NCBI GenBank assembly: GCA_946803715.1 | Contig: CAMPET010000138.1 | Coordinates: forward strand, 44,841-108,840 | Reading direction: 5' to 3' | DNA: 64,000 bases | From: Beroe ovata | Lineage: Eukaryota; Ctenophora; Nuda; Beroida; Beroidae | Shown: piece by piece, positions 45,049 through 56,573 of the stretch | Layout of the letters: the number at the start of each line of letters is the position of its first letter | Position numbering within the stretch: the stretch's first letter is position 1 | The notes under the pieces: model-generated | What the model was told of the DNA's origin: nothing | Databases searched by the model: none | Seen by the model: the letters and a program-made list of their open reading frames with translations, nothing else | Made by a program: the position numbers and the translations under genes

Positions 45049-47343
45049 ATGCTAAAAGTTAAGTTTCTATTCTTCGCTGCTGCTGTCTGGTTCGATTCAT
45101 GTACTAACTCAGAGATGGAAGACATGGTAGGACCCGTGTACCGGGTGCTATCCGAAGCTTTAAATCACCGGTACCAAGACGAGACAGTTTACACTATTGA
45201 ATGTTGGAACACAGCTATGGCGTACTACACAAAGATAAATAAAAACACTGGTCTTGTCAAATATTGGCCTATAGATCACCCTGCACCTCTGAAGAAAAAG
45301 TTTGTACAGTCGGTGCAGTGCCCTTTTTCGATTCCTTTAGGAACGCAATCCCTGGCTCTCGGTAAGAAATTGGTGGTTGAAAATGCCGTCAGTTGGACAT
45401 GTGTCATTCCCGAGAAGAGTCTCTGTGATGGATTTTCCATGTGTCTAACGGATGAATGCGGCTGCTCTGCCGACAAAAAGAAGAGCGAAGGAGATGAGGT
45501 CTTTTACTGTATTGAGCAGCCCGGTTGTATTATTTTCCCGCAGGTCTGCAATGAGATAGTAAACTGCTATGATATGAGTGACGAATGTTTCTGTCAGGGC
45601 TTTGTGAGGGTTATCTGTGGGAACGAGACTGTTGCTTGCCTATCACCGCGTGAGTTTTGTTTCCGACATAAGAACATTGAGCATGAGTGTCATACAGAAC
45701 CGCCCGTCGACTGTGCCGAATTGCGTCCAAATGGTCTGTTCAAGAATAAGATGAACCCTGTGTATCGCTGTATGATGGTAAAGGAGGATGTGCCTCACAG
45801 CAATGATGCCAGGTTGCAGGAAATGTGTGTGAATGAGTGTGGGAGGTATTTCGAGGTTGAGAACTGGGGTATATTCTGTAAACACATTGTGACGGGCAGT
45901 CAAATGTCATTCGCATTTGCCTGCAATCGTAACGTCCATACGTCATTAGGTTTGGACGTGATATGCAATGGGATTTCTGATTGTATGAATGATGTCGATG
46001 AGATTGGTTGTCCAGGAAGATTTTACTGTGATCCCGAAAATCATCCTACCATTTGGGTTGATGAAATATTCCGATGCGATCGCGTGAGACAATGCCCTAA
46101 TGGACGTGATGAGTGTGAGGGTTGCGATTTCGGGGTGTTAACCTCATCTCGAGCCCTCATGAAGTCCCTGTCCTTGGCTCTCGGGTGTTTCCTTGCTGGA
46201 GTCGCGACTGTCATTCTCAACTTGATCACTGGAAGCACAGCGCTGCGGGAAATCAAACAGAGTAGCACGACTAGAAACAAGAAAACGGACGCATTCCTCT
46301 GTCTCAACATAGCTGTACACGATCTTCTGATGGGCGTTTACCTGTGCCTCATTGCCGCCACTAACTTCATCCTGAGGTCTAGAGGTGACTACTGTGAGAT
46401 ATCGTATGAGTGGAGGAGCAGTGTCCAGTGTGATCTGCTCGGGATTCTCTTCTCATTCTCATCTCATGGATCTCTCCTTGTCATTTCTCTCATGAGTATC
46501 ATACGGGCTATCAAATGTACATTCCCTTTCATAGACATCCGTCTCCGCAATGTGATCATTCTCACAGTGCTCCTTGCACTCCTCAACATCATACATTCGG
46601 TGATTCCAGCCCTTAGATCCAAGTTCCTACAGGAAGTATTCATGTCGGAAATTCATCTTGATAACACATTTGAGAATCCTCTAGTGAAATTTCTTGATGA
46701 AAGCCACATTCGATCAATTTACGAAGCCTATACTCCTGACCATCAACCCGCAAATCTGCTAGAAATGCTTCAGAGATTGCGAGGCATCACTTCAAAACCC
46801 GCTATATTCGACTACACAACCATAGGTTACTATGGATCATCGTCCCTTTGTATTCAGAATATATTCAAGAACCAAGAGTCGTATCAGACCTACAAATATG
46901 TCTATTGTACGTCCATTGCTGGAATCCTGCTGACAGTAATCTGCTCCTATATCATGATCATCGTACAGCAGGTCAAGTCACCACAGGCTGAAGCCAGGGC
47001 TCTCATAACGAAAGTCTGTCTGATCATCGGCTCCCAATTGATTTCCTGGGTATCTCTAATTGCAACGGCGGTATACTATCTGCATAGTGAGTCAGTCCCG
47101 GGCGTTGTTTTTGAGGTGTTTGCGTTGCTTGTTCTCCCTATCAACAGCTTCCTAAACCCCATATTCTATAGCGAGTCCCTCAGAATCGTGTACAACAGAA
47201 TGATGGACATTAGGGCAAATTTGAGCGGGATTTTCAGGAGACAAAATGTTACTGAAGGTAGAAGAGTGGATGGCGCGGAATTGAGATGCCCTGGAGAAGT
47301 TGTGACATCGAGAAGCTCCGAGGTAGAAGAGAACGCTCTATGA
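45049..47343 (+). CDS. Intronless GPCR with LDL-A-like cysteine-rich ectodomain
   Basis: A single open frame of 764 residues. Residues 1-19 form a signal peptide (KFLFFAAAVWF). Residues 20-365 are extracellular and Cys-rich, with several LDL-receptor class A-like units: CDGFSMCLTDECGC; CNEIVNCYDMSDECFC; CNGISDCMNDVDEIGC; CDRVRQCPNGRDECEGC. The Asp/Glu spacing suggests calcium binding. Seven membrane spans run from about 370 to 710. TM2 has NIAVHDLLMGVYL (class A N..D), TM3 ends SIIRAIKC instead of DRY, and TM7 ends in LPINSFLNPIFYSESLR. LDL-A plus class A TM resembles relaxin receptors (RXFP/LGR type C), but I see no leucine-rich repeats between the parts. An extracellular loop between TM4 and TM5 is unusually long (about 90 residues). 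Ligand unknown. The beta-arrestin gene elsewhere in the window is a plausible regulator class. Confidence 0.9.
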   Translation: MLKVKFLFFAAAVWFDSCTNSEMEDMVGPVYRVLSEALNHRYQDETVYTIECWNTAMAYYTKINKNTGLVKYWPIDHPAPLKKKFVQSVQCPFSIPLGTQSLALGKKLVVENAVSWTCVIPEKSLCDGFSMCLTDECGCSADKKKSEGDEVFYCIEQPGCIIFPQVCNEIVNCYDMSDECFCQGFVRVICGNETVACLSPREFCFRHKNIEHECHTEPPVDCAELRPNGLFKNKMNPVYRCMMVKEDVPHSNDARLQEMCVNECGRYFEVENWGIFCKHIVTGSQMSFAFACNRNVHTSLGLDVICNGISDCMNDVDEIGCPGRFYCDPENHPTIWVDEIFRCDRVRQCPNGRDECEGCDFGVLTSSRALMKSLSLALGCFLAGVATVILNLITGSTALREIKQSSTTRNKKTDAFLCLNIAVHDLLMGVYLCLIAATNFILRSRGDYCEISYEWRSSVQCDLLGILFSFSSHGSLLVISLMSIIRAIKCTFPFIDIRLRNVIILTVLLALLNIIHSVIPALRSKFLQEVFMSEIHLDNTFENPLVKFLDESHIRSIYEAYTPDHQPANLLEMLQRLRGITSKPAIFDYTTIGYYGSSSLCIQNIFKNQESYQTYKYVYCTSIAGILLTVICSYIMIIVQQVKSPQAEARALITKVCLIIGSQLISWVSLIATAVYYLHSESVPGVVFEVFALLVLPINSFLNPIFYSESLRIVYNRMMDIRANLSGIFRRQNVTEGRRVDGAELRCPGEVVTSRSSEVEENAL

Positions 47344-50300
47344 AATGAGATGACTGATGAGGTTATGCTAGGACCTTGAATTGAACATTGTGAAGAAATT
47401 GCAAGTGTTAAATTAATTTTCATGTTGTTCAAGGGATGTTCGAAATTATTGCTGCATCGGTGGTGACTCATGTGAACGCCAAAATCGTCCATCGACCCTA
47501 CTCAGTACCTGTGGGTGGCCTTGTTAACAGTCTAAAAGATTGACTAAGTGCTCTCCCTCAGCACAACATAGAAGCGTCTTTTTATAGAAAAAAATATATT
47601 TTATGTTCATTGATATTGTGCTGTAAAAATATAATTCAATTCAATTCACTTTTTATGCCCGGGAATCTTGGATGCTGCCCTCTTCCTCGCATTATGACGT
47701 AGATTCCTGTCATTTTCCATTCGTCGATATAACGGCGCACGCGAACGCCGAATTACTTTTTACTGGCATCTGAATTTATAATTGCGCGCGCACGCGCGTA
47801 TATTATACAATTTTGTAGAACCGTTTCGTGTATATTGCACAATCTTGCAGTTTTCATAAAATGTGAAAAATTCCATGACACTTTCAGGATCTCTTGGTAA
47901 GCAGGCGATCGAATGACTACTGGAGTTACTTCAAGACAATGGCTCTGAAGTTTGCACTCTACATAGGCAGTCAGATTCTCATTTCAGCGCTATAGAATCA
48001 TGGACATCATGGTTTAGTAAAATCATTCACCATAGGAATCACAATTTCACAGTATATCCTGAGGATAAAAGAAAAACCAAGAAAGCATTGAGTGAGAGCT
48101 GGATAAAATTTTCAAGATCATAGAGGAAAGCTAAAGGTAAGGAAAAGCTCAGACAGTCTCGGATAACTTTACTACCGAAAACGACTCAAATAGATGACAG
48201 AAAACGTTTCGGCCCAACACAAAACACTTCACAAGTCGAACACTTTAACGCACACACTCATTAGTGTTCACTAATCGCATGTATAGAAATATTGCTTTTC
48301 AGTGTTGTTGTTTGTGTCCATTTCATGATCACTGCTCTATGAGGAATGGTATTCTTGGGGAAGGGTTCCAAATCTCAGAACTGATTACTGCATACTGGAC
48401 AACTAAGGGATCTTAGAAAGGGATCTTAGAGAAACCTTGTTTCTCGATAGCCAATCTTCTTCACATGAGTCACCAGATGGTGATTGACCTCCGAAAACTT
48501 TGATTCAACCAATGAATAATGAGATACGATGCTGAAAGTGCTGAAAATTCGGGACCCTTCCCCAGAAATACAATTCTCTATTGGATTTATGTATATCATA
48601 GGTAAGTTTGTATATTTTTGAGGTACATTGACATAGACATTTCATCACTAGGTTTCATAAGGAATGGCACCAATTCGCCAGTCTGAAGACTGGTCGCATT
48701 GAACAGAGATTTTAGGTTATTGACGGTGACTAATATAGGTAGCTGTTACGGTTAATATTGTGATGTATACAATTTTATCATTATTTTAGGGTATAGGTTC
48801 ACATTTGATGTATCTGTTACAGACAGTTTTTTGAGAGAAAATGAATCAAATCTCATAGCGAAAGATCGTAGTCAGATGAAAAGAGCTTCAATAGTATCGG
48901 AATCTTGTCCAATTTTTCGCTTTTGCCTGTTAATTAGCTGTATAAGAATGCCTCCTGATGGCCAATAGGTTTTCATGGATTAGAATTTGTAGGTGCGTTG
49001 CTTGTATTCCCATGACAAAGGCAGCTTAACCAAATTAACAGGATTGACTATTTATCCGTTGAGTGAACGATAAGATACATATCGAAAGTTTTTTGCAGTC
49101 CTTAACATGTTATGTATCTAGTGAATACTTGGACTTCAAACAATTTCTCATTTCCTGACTGCAATTCCGCATATCAAACGAAGAATTTTCGACCGCGATG
49201 AGATAGGAGATGCAGATGAATTATACACTGATAGATGCGCGCGCGCGTAATTAGATTTCTGCGCTGCGCTGTCGTATGAAATTCTGTGAAGCGGTCGCGC
49301 GTTCCGTCTAAAAGCGGCAAAACACAGTTCAAAGTTAGCTCACTGATATTCCAAGTCTCCCGAGAAATATGACAGTAAAAAGTCTAGATTATGCAACCTA
49401 ATTGAATGTAAAGTTACAGAGTGAAATTATCAACACACATGACAACAAAATTTGTTAATATATGATAGCAAAAGGAAAAGGTATCAATGATTAAGTTCAA
49501 AATTGTATAACACTGATTGTAATTTACAAGTAAACAATTATATTATGCTAACAATAACGATGATGATCACATCAAACCTAGAATAATAACTTTCACTCTG
49601 GACCCAACAACAATTTTTATAAAATCATCAATAGTTTTTATAAAATCATCCCTGGGTTTTAATGATCAGTTCATCGCATTAAAAATCACAATCTTTTTTA
49701 ACGAATCTTCTTTAACGAATGATAAATCATGGATTGGCATAACATTATTCGTACAATTTTGAAAACAACATTTGGAAAATCAATGTCCACTCTCAACTGA
49801 TAATTTTGTTGCATGAACGATCTTTCTTCACCTAAAACACACAAAAATGCATCAATCATGATAAATAAGGAAAAAACAATGAATTTGATACCTGGAATGC
49901 ATTCCAAGTCTGTAATAGTTCCACAACCTAAATGTAGGTATCATCATCAAATGTAGATTACATCATTAATCGAACGCACTGATTATGAAATGAATGGAAA
50001 GCTATTATTTCTTATATTAACGATCATAAATATCCTCAATAGATAGTAAGATTAATTTTGTAGATTCGTTTCATATCGAAAAGAAAATTGGATAAATTAT
50101 AAATCACTTATTTTGAAACCTACCCTGAACTAAAATTAAGTATAAACAAACATTCTCACACCTAACAAACTCAATTAATAAAGCCCTTAAACGATCAAAC
50201 ATCCAAATAAAAAATTAAAAAAGATTTTGTGCAAATTTCTGTAGCAAATTTGATCCCATACGACCATTATGCAGTCACAGACTACAAACAATAGTGGAAA

Positions 50301-50355
50301 TGAATGTCGCACAACATCATGACTCATTTCCAAGGAATAAACTGAGTGGGATCAA
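47344..50355. other. Intergenic, no supported gene
   Basis: AT-rich. CG-rich patches at about 47735-47805 and 49240-49310 (runs of GCGCGC) resemble other CG islands in the window, but I could not align them with families A or B. I see no exon with splice signals on either strand. Confidence 0.55.
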
Positions 50356-53300
50356 TCACTTCTTGAGTGAAACTTGGAGCGGTTTTCCACGGATAATCTT
50401 ACCGTGGAGGCTCTGTATAGCAAGGTGGGCGGAGGAAAAGTACCTCATGTTCACAAATCCGAATCCCTTGCACTGGTTGGTGGGGTAGTGGACCATCGGC
50501 CGAACGGAGATGATTTCACCAAACTCCTCAAATAGCTGAAAAAACGGGGGATGAGAGATGCGATGAAACATGGATAGGGGGAATGGATGAAAACGGGGGG
50601 GNAGTTCCATAAAGAGAGGACGAGAAATGGAATGAATGATGGCAGCGAAATAATTTCAACAAACGATTTCGTAGAATTAAGCGAGGAGGGTTCATGTGAA
50701 TGTTTCTCACCGGTGAAATCCTCAATTTAACTGTCGTATTGTACAACCCTCGCCACTCACCGAGTAGAGGAATGCTTTGTCGGTTTCAGGTGGTAAGTTG
50801 TACACGTACAGACAAACAGACTCGTTCGGGACCACGCTCTCAGCTGCCGTTCCTTCATGTTCAGCGCACTCCTCGCTGCGTGAGAAATAGTAACGAAAAG
50901 AAAGTGAAAAAAAAGGCATTTGTGTCGTTCTTTTTATGACTGAATAAGACACGATCTGAATTTGATTTGAAATTCTGAGAAGAAGCATTTTTCCTCCGAC
51001 TACAACACAAACACTCACGCAATAACAGGGAAGTACTGCTTGAGGATGGATGAGATTGAAGGATCGAATCTGTGGATAGGATCGAGCTTGTACGTCGCTA
51101 GGAGCTTGTTCATAGAGTCGTACATACCACACTTCACGTTCCGATGTGACGGTTTCTCTGCTAACTTAACCTGTAATGATAACTGTGATCACTTGACGAG
51201 TGGTGCATTACCATGACAACTGGCGTGCTGAGCACACAGACACACGCACACATGCACACACACACACACACGCACACACNNNNNNNNNNNNNNNNNNNNN
51301 NNNNNNNNNNNNNNNNNNNNNNNNNNNNNNNNNNNNNNNNNNNNNNNNNNNNNNNNNNNNNNNNNNNNNNNNNNNNNNNNNNNNNNNNNNNNNNNNNNNN
51401 NNNNNNNNNNNNNNNNNNNNNNNNNNNNNNNNNNNNNNNNNNNNNNNNNNNNNNNNNNNNNNNNNNNNNNNNNNNNNNNNNNNNNNNNNNNNNNNNNNNN
51501 NNNNNNNNNNNNNNNNNNNNNNNNNNNNNNNNNNNNNNNNNNNNNNNNNNNNNNNNNNNNNNNNNNNNNNNNNNNNNNNNNNNNNNNNNNNNNNNNNNNN
51601 NNNNNNNNNNNNNNNNNNNNNNCGCACACAGACACAGAGACACACGCACACAGACACAGACACACACAGACACACACACACACACACATACAAAAACCTG
51701 CAGAGGAACAGAGGAGCCTGGAAATTGGTGTTTGTTGAGGTATTGTACCGCTTTCAGAGCTTCCGCTTTCGTATTATACCGGACAAAACCGATCCCCTTG
51801 CTCTGACCGTTACTGAGATGATAAGACGTGTGACCCATGTGAGGTAGAGAGCAACTCATTACATGATTCACGACATAGGATGTGCGTTGATTTCGGGCTT
51901 TGCTCAAAATAACATTCGGATAGTTCAATGATCCGATTCAAATAGAAACTAAACCCAAACTCATTCAAATTGAGGATGCAACAATAGACTTGAACTCTAA
52001 TCTGTCTCTCTCGAACTCTAATCTATAGTACCTATCGGCGATGATCTTGCAGTTGACGATGGTCCCAAAGTTAGAGAATGTAACTCTAAGATGGGCCTGA
52101 GTGAGATGCTTGGGTATCCCACTGATGTACAGGTTGGCATCTTTGATATCGGGCGAGGAGGGCCTAGCTATGCTCACCTTAATAACCTGAGAAATTGAGA
52201 GGGAGTGAGATGGAGACAACTGCTCTTTAGAAAATATATTTTACAGTACTACTGAATTGAATTCGTTTGAATGAGATCATGATCGAGTATAGAATAGGGG
52301 AGAAACTCAGAAAAGTATGGAGGAATAGGGATCTTATCAAGTTATCACTGATAATTGGAGCGTCATACTACCTTGTTCTGGAGTCTGTATCCGTTTAGTC
52401 GACAAATTGCTCCAGATGCATCCTCAGGAGAGCGGTACTGTGGGAACAAATATGTGGAGTTTGACTACAATATGTGGAGTTTGACTGGTAAAGAGTGTTT
52501 CCGAAGGGAGTGTTTCGGAAATTGTTGAAAAGTTTTATCTCTCCTCTGACGCGAGGCCCGACGTTAAATGACGATCAGCACCTCGAGTAAGCAAGATAGG
52601 CCCAAAATTCCATCAGGAATCGATTCAGCGTGGAAAAATACATAGGAAAGCGTAGTATTCGCATGAAAATTGGACAAAAATTTTTCTTCGAATTCCAGAT
52701 CTCAGTATCGGCAGAAATTGAAGTGAGTGTCTCCACACTTTTATACTTCGTTTTTGACGGTCTCTAATGAGACATCAACAGGCACTTACGACACCAATTT
52801 TCTACCAAATCATCTCTCCTACTCTCGTACTACAAATATCGACCCTCGTGACGATCAAATTTAGTTCATACTCGCCAAGACACCACGCCCAAATGACGAT
52901 TTCAAACCTGTGGGAAGCAAACACTACAAAAAACGCGAAAATCAATGAGACACACTGGGCACCAGAACGGCCAAAAATAATTTTACAGGAGACATAGTAG
53001 AAATAAGTGTTCCTGGCCTACTTTTTGACGTAGAATCCGAATCTGCAGGAATTTTTGAGCTAGCTCATCGGGAAAAGGATGAAAATTCCAATTCATTCTC
53101 AGATGTGAGGGTTGAAGCCACATAACGAATAGCTGCTCAGGGAAGCGAGATAGGCCCGAAATTCCATCAGGAATCGATTCAGCGTGGAAAAATACATAGG
53201 GAAGCGTAGTATTCGCATGAAAATTGGACAAAAAATTTTCTTCGAATTCTAGATCTCAGTATCGGAAGAAATTGAAGTGAGTGTCTCCACACTTTTATAC

Positions 53301-54834
53301 TTCGTTTTTGAAGGTCTCTAATGAGACGTCAACAGGCACTTACGGCACAAATTTTCTACCAAATCATCTCTCCTACTCTCACACTACAAGTATCGACCCT
53401 CGTGAAGATCATATTTAGTTCATACTCGCCAAGAAACCACGCCCAAATGACGATTTCAAACCTGTGGGAAGCAAACTCTACAAAAACGCGAAAATCAATG
53501 AGACACACCGGGCACCAGAACGGCCAAAAACAATTTTGCAGGAGAAATACTAAAAATAAGTGTTCCTCGCCTATTTTTTGACGTAGAATCCGAATCTGCA
53601 GGAATTTTTGAGCTAGCTCATCGGAAAAAGGATGAAAATTCCAATTCATTCTCAGATGTGAGGATTGAAGCCACATGACGAACAGCTCCTCAGGGAAGCG
53701 ACTCGCTTCCCTGAGCAGTGTTGACTCACCACTTGCCGTGAGACCACGCACAAATAGCACCCAACCAGCATCAAACAATGGGTTACCATAGAAACAACTC
53801 ACAAACCTTGATGAACGCGTATCCTAGGCTGTGTCCCTCCGGTTTTTTCCGCACGATCTTCACATTATCGACCACGCCCACTTTCTCGAAGAGTGCCCGT
53901 AACTCGTATTCTGTTATGTTAGGGGGGATGTAGTTGATGATCAGATTTCCCGTGTTCAGGTTGTATTCCTCCTGCGAGCACGGGTACATTGCACCTGAAA
54001 ATGAGTGGTCAAGTTGAAATCTGGAGTACACAGCACCTGAAAATGAGTGGTCTGGAGTGGGGAAATGAGAGGGTCAGCACTTCATAAGAGGAAATGAGAG
54101 GTGGCGGGTGGTTATGATATGATCAATGAGTGGATTGGTGCGTCCCATTTCGACAAAATTGTCGAATGGGAATCTCCGATTACAATCGCACTGACAAACG
54201 TAAACTAGAGCACTGAGATTGCCCGAACTAGAGCATCGGGATTGCCCAAACTAGAGCATGGCCCAGGGAGATTGTCATGTACCTACCAGTAGTGCTTGGA
54301 GGTGATGAACTCAAATCTGAAACAAGAGAGAAAAGTGTTATGATGACGTTATTAACATCATGATATTCATTCAATCGAACAATCATAACTCATCATGACA
54401 AGTTCTCATAATTACCTGTACTTGATGGGCTTGTTGGGATTGTCATAGTCGAACCTGAAATTCATGAATTAGTTCAATATCATAGAAACTATCGTTTCCA
54501 GATTCATTTGAACGAACAAGCATCATATCTTTCACTTCAAGCGGAATATTATTCTGAGTATAAACGAACTTGGCATAATAATTTGGTTCTCTGGAACACT
54601 CCCAGGCTCTGACAAAGTCTCACTGATCGTATGCTGTCTCTGGGTGTGATAACTCGACGAAAACTGCTTGTTTGTGTAGGTTGTGCTGCTCCGTTTCCAA
54701 GACGACTGACACCCTGCCGGTGAGGGCTGATGGTTGCTGGTTGTGTTGTTGCTGGGGGATTTGTTGTTGTTGTTGTTGTTGCTTGGGCTGGATCGGGAGT
54801 TGTATGGGTTTTTCCAAACCACCGGGTCTTCCAT
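50356..54834 (-). CDS. ELAV/Hu-like RNA-binding protein with three RRMs
   Basis: Eleven in-phase exons on the minus strand: 54834-about 54570, 54454-54416, 54316-54287, 53994-53807, 52437-52372, 52186-52032, 51812-51698, 51170-51019, 50875-50761, 50535-50356, with the first junction tentative. The N-terminus is Asn/Ser/Gln-rich. RRM1: NLIINYIPPNITEYELRALF, SLGYAFIKY, RLNGYRLQNKVIKVSIARPS. RRM2: DANLYISGIPKHLTQAHL, then SKGIGFVRYNTKAEALKAV. RRM3: VCLYVYNLPPETDKAFLYSL, CKGFGFVNMRYF, IIRGKPLQVSLKK. This order and the linker IKVSxARPSS are those of ELAV proteins, which bind AU-rich RNA and control stability and splicing. RRM2 and RRM3 are linked by about 80 residues. The intron between 51698 and 51170 contains the assembly gap; the 52437-53807 intron contains a tandem duplication. 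Confidence 0.92.
51280..51622. other. Assembly gap (343 N) in a CA microsatellite
   Basis: Ns are flanked by CACACA/CAGACA repeats on both sides (51238-51279 and 51623-51690), so the gap is probably collapsed simple repeat inside an ELAV-like gene intron. Isolated Ns also occur at 8819, 26701 and 50602. Confidence 0.95.
52262..52325 (+). mobile_element. Fragment of the 61.8-kb palindromic MITE family
   Basis: ATGAGATCATGA, AATAGGGGAGAAACTCAG and AAAAGTATGG occur in the same order as in one arm of the element at 61828-61974. Only one arm is present. It lies in an intron of the ELAV-like gene. Confidence 0.55.
52595..53701. repeat. Tandem duplication, two copies of about 554 bp
   Basis: Copy 1 is 52595-53148 and copy 2 is 53149-53701. 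Both begin GATAGGCCC, share CAGCGTGGAAAAATACATAG, CACCACGCCCAAATGACG-like words and ATTTTTGAGCTAGCTCATCGG, and end CAGGGAAGCGA. They differ at scattered positions by a few percent. A 23-bp hairpin (CAGGGAAGCGA, C, TCGCTTCCCTG) closes the second copy. Both copies lie in one intron of the ELAV-like gene. Confidence 0.9.
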
Positions 54835-55379
54835 GAGCTACAGACAGACGCGGTTAGACAAGGTAGAATTGGAGGTTGAGGATCAATATATTCTATAAGG
54901 TAGGTAGAAAAATAAAATTTGACAAAATATCTAATTGGCAAAATAATCGAATTATGATTTTCGACACAGCATCGGAAAATAAAAGAAGGCAAATGGCGGT
55001 TCAAATGACCGAGCAATATTATCGCAATTGATAAAAAGTGATAAGATCTGATAAGATTCAAATCAAGATCAATTTGTTTTATTTTATATCAAAACATGAT
55101 ATATAATAATTGCCTATCTTTATTCCCATCAGTTGATAACGCACTCTCTTTTCCCACCATTTTACAACTGCGTATATTAGAATTCCCATTAAACTGCCAA
55201 TTATTTACAAACATCGTGTGAATGATGAAATTCGTTCTAAAAGCTATGAATGATGAGCTACACACCTATATCTATCCAACATCAACACCAGCATCTAAAA
55301 CTTAAGTCTATCTGACACAATAGATGCCCATAGCAATACAAAACATCACGAAAAAAACCAAGCTATGACAACTTCCGAT

Positions 55380-56141
55380 CTATCCATCTGTCAGACACAA
55401 CACTGACGCGTAGTCCTCCCAGAACTTATCCCCGATGATATCGCAATTCAGAGGATTAAGAACTTTCCGTTTTCTGTCCGATTCGTCCCTCTCCTCGCCC
55501 CACACTAACGTTGTCCCCTTCCTATGGACGGGTAATTCATCGTTATAATTCTCCCCAAACTCCGCAAACAAAATCTCATTTTTGTCGGCGGACGATGTTC
55601 CGCTCAGTCTCTTCTCCGCCTCAATGGCTGTCAATCCTCCGCTCTGTACGAGTTCCCAGAAACACGTGTTATAGAGATTGTTAATGTGACAGTCAGCCTG
55701 TCGCCAGCTGAAGTAGTTCCTGACGTCACGGACTGTCGGGTAAAGTACGACACGTGCGTCAAAACTCGGCGGATATCGGAGTTTAACTTCCGGAATAAAG
55801 TCGTCCCAGTGGAAAACGTAGTGGGAAGTGAAGATCGAGCAGACTGTCGATATAATCTTGCTGCTCCTCCTTCCAAAGAGTGTGGAGGAGCGCTTGAAGA
55901 TGAAACTGTACTCGTCACTCTGGCCGTACGCCAGGAAAATATCCTGGAGTTCGGTCATGACTCCCTGAGCCGCGCGTGTCATGAGGTCCAGAGCTCGGGT
56001 ATCGTTCGGTTTGACAAAACCGTGATCTTTGGAGAACTTGTGGAAACCTTTCCCATCGATCCGAACTACCATCCAGACATTCTTGAGGAGTTTGTCGTCG
56101 AGTTCAAATGTCCGGACATACTCGTATTTGCTCTTAGCCAT
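55380..56141 (-). CDS. THG1L: tRNA-His guanylyltransferase
   Basis: An open frame of 253 residues matching eukaryotic THG1: MAKSKYEYVRTFE, VVRIDGKGFHKFSK (Asp29, Gly30 for metal), PNDTRALDLM, AYGQSDEYSFIFKR (Asp76, Glu77), SWRQADCHINNLYN, and HCDIIGD-like NCDIIGDKFWED near the end. The enzyme adds the essential G(-1) to the 5' end of tRNA-His by 3'-5' polymerisation, in the cytosol and mitochondria. The metal residues are present and the length is close to fungal and animal cores. A splice acceptor (CTCCACAG) ends five bases before the ATG, so there is an upstream exon. In some animals the upstream part adds a short leader, so Met1 here may be an internal methionine. It lies 545 bases downstream of the ELAV-like gene's start, same strand. 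Confidence 0.97.
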   Translation of the reverse strand: MAKSKYEYVRTFELDDKLLKNVWMVVRIDGKGFHKFSKDHGFVKPNDTRALDLMTRAAQGVMTELQDIFLAYGQSDEYSFIFKRSSTLFGRRSSKIISTVCSIFTSHYVFHWDDFIPEVKLRYPPSFDARVVLYPTVRDVRNYFSWRQADCHINNLYNTCFWELVQSGGLTAIEAEKRLSGTSSADKNEILFAEFGENYNDELPVHRKGTTLVWGEERDESDRKRKVLNPLNCDIIGDKFWEDYASVLCLTDG

Positions 56142-56573
56142 AATCCTGTGGAGATGAGAATTAATGCGTTAATTAATGAGTATGAATGAGGTATTAGTCG
56201 TGAGGTCACAAGATTATTCAGAACATGAGACAAACACGATAATTCAAGTCGACATTTTAATACGGACAGAAATTGAAAGTAATTAGTAGAATAAGCATTA
56301 AGCAATGGTCGAATTAAAATGATACAATAAGAAACATGGTACTATTACTAATTTAAACAACTTTCAACTATATCGTAGCTGACTTCGATACTCAAAGAAC
56401 AGCTAGTATGACTGATCAATATGGGTAAGTAAATTTGCGGTTATATATCAGTCGGTTATGCGATCTCACTCCCATCATTCATTCATTAAGACTCACACAT
56501 GCTATACGTTTCATGCATATCATATACGAAACTGATTTCCTTCTAATTACCATTTAAAATCATTCAACTACTG

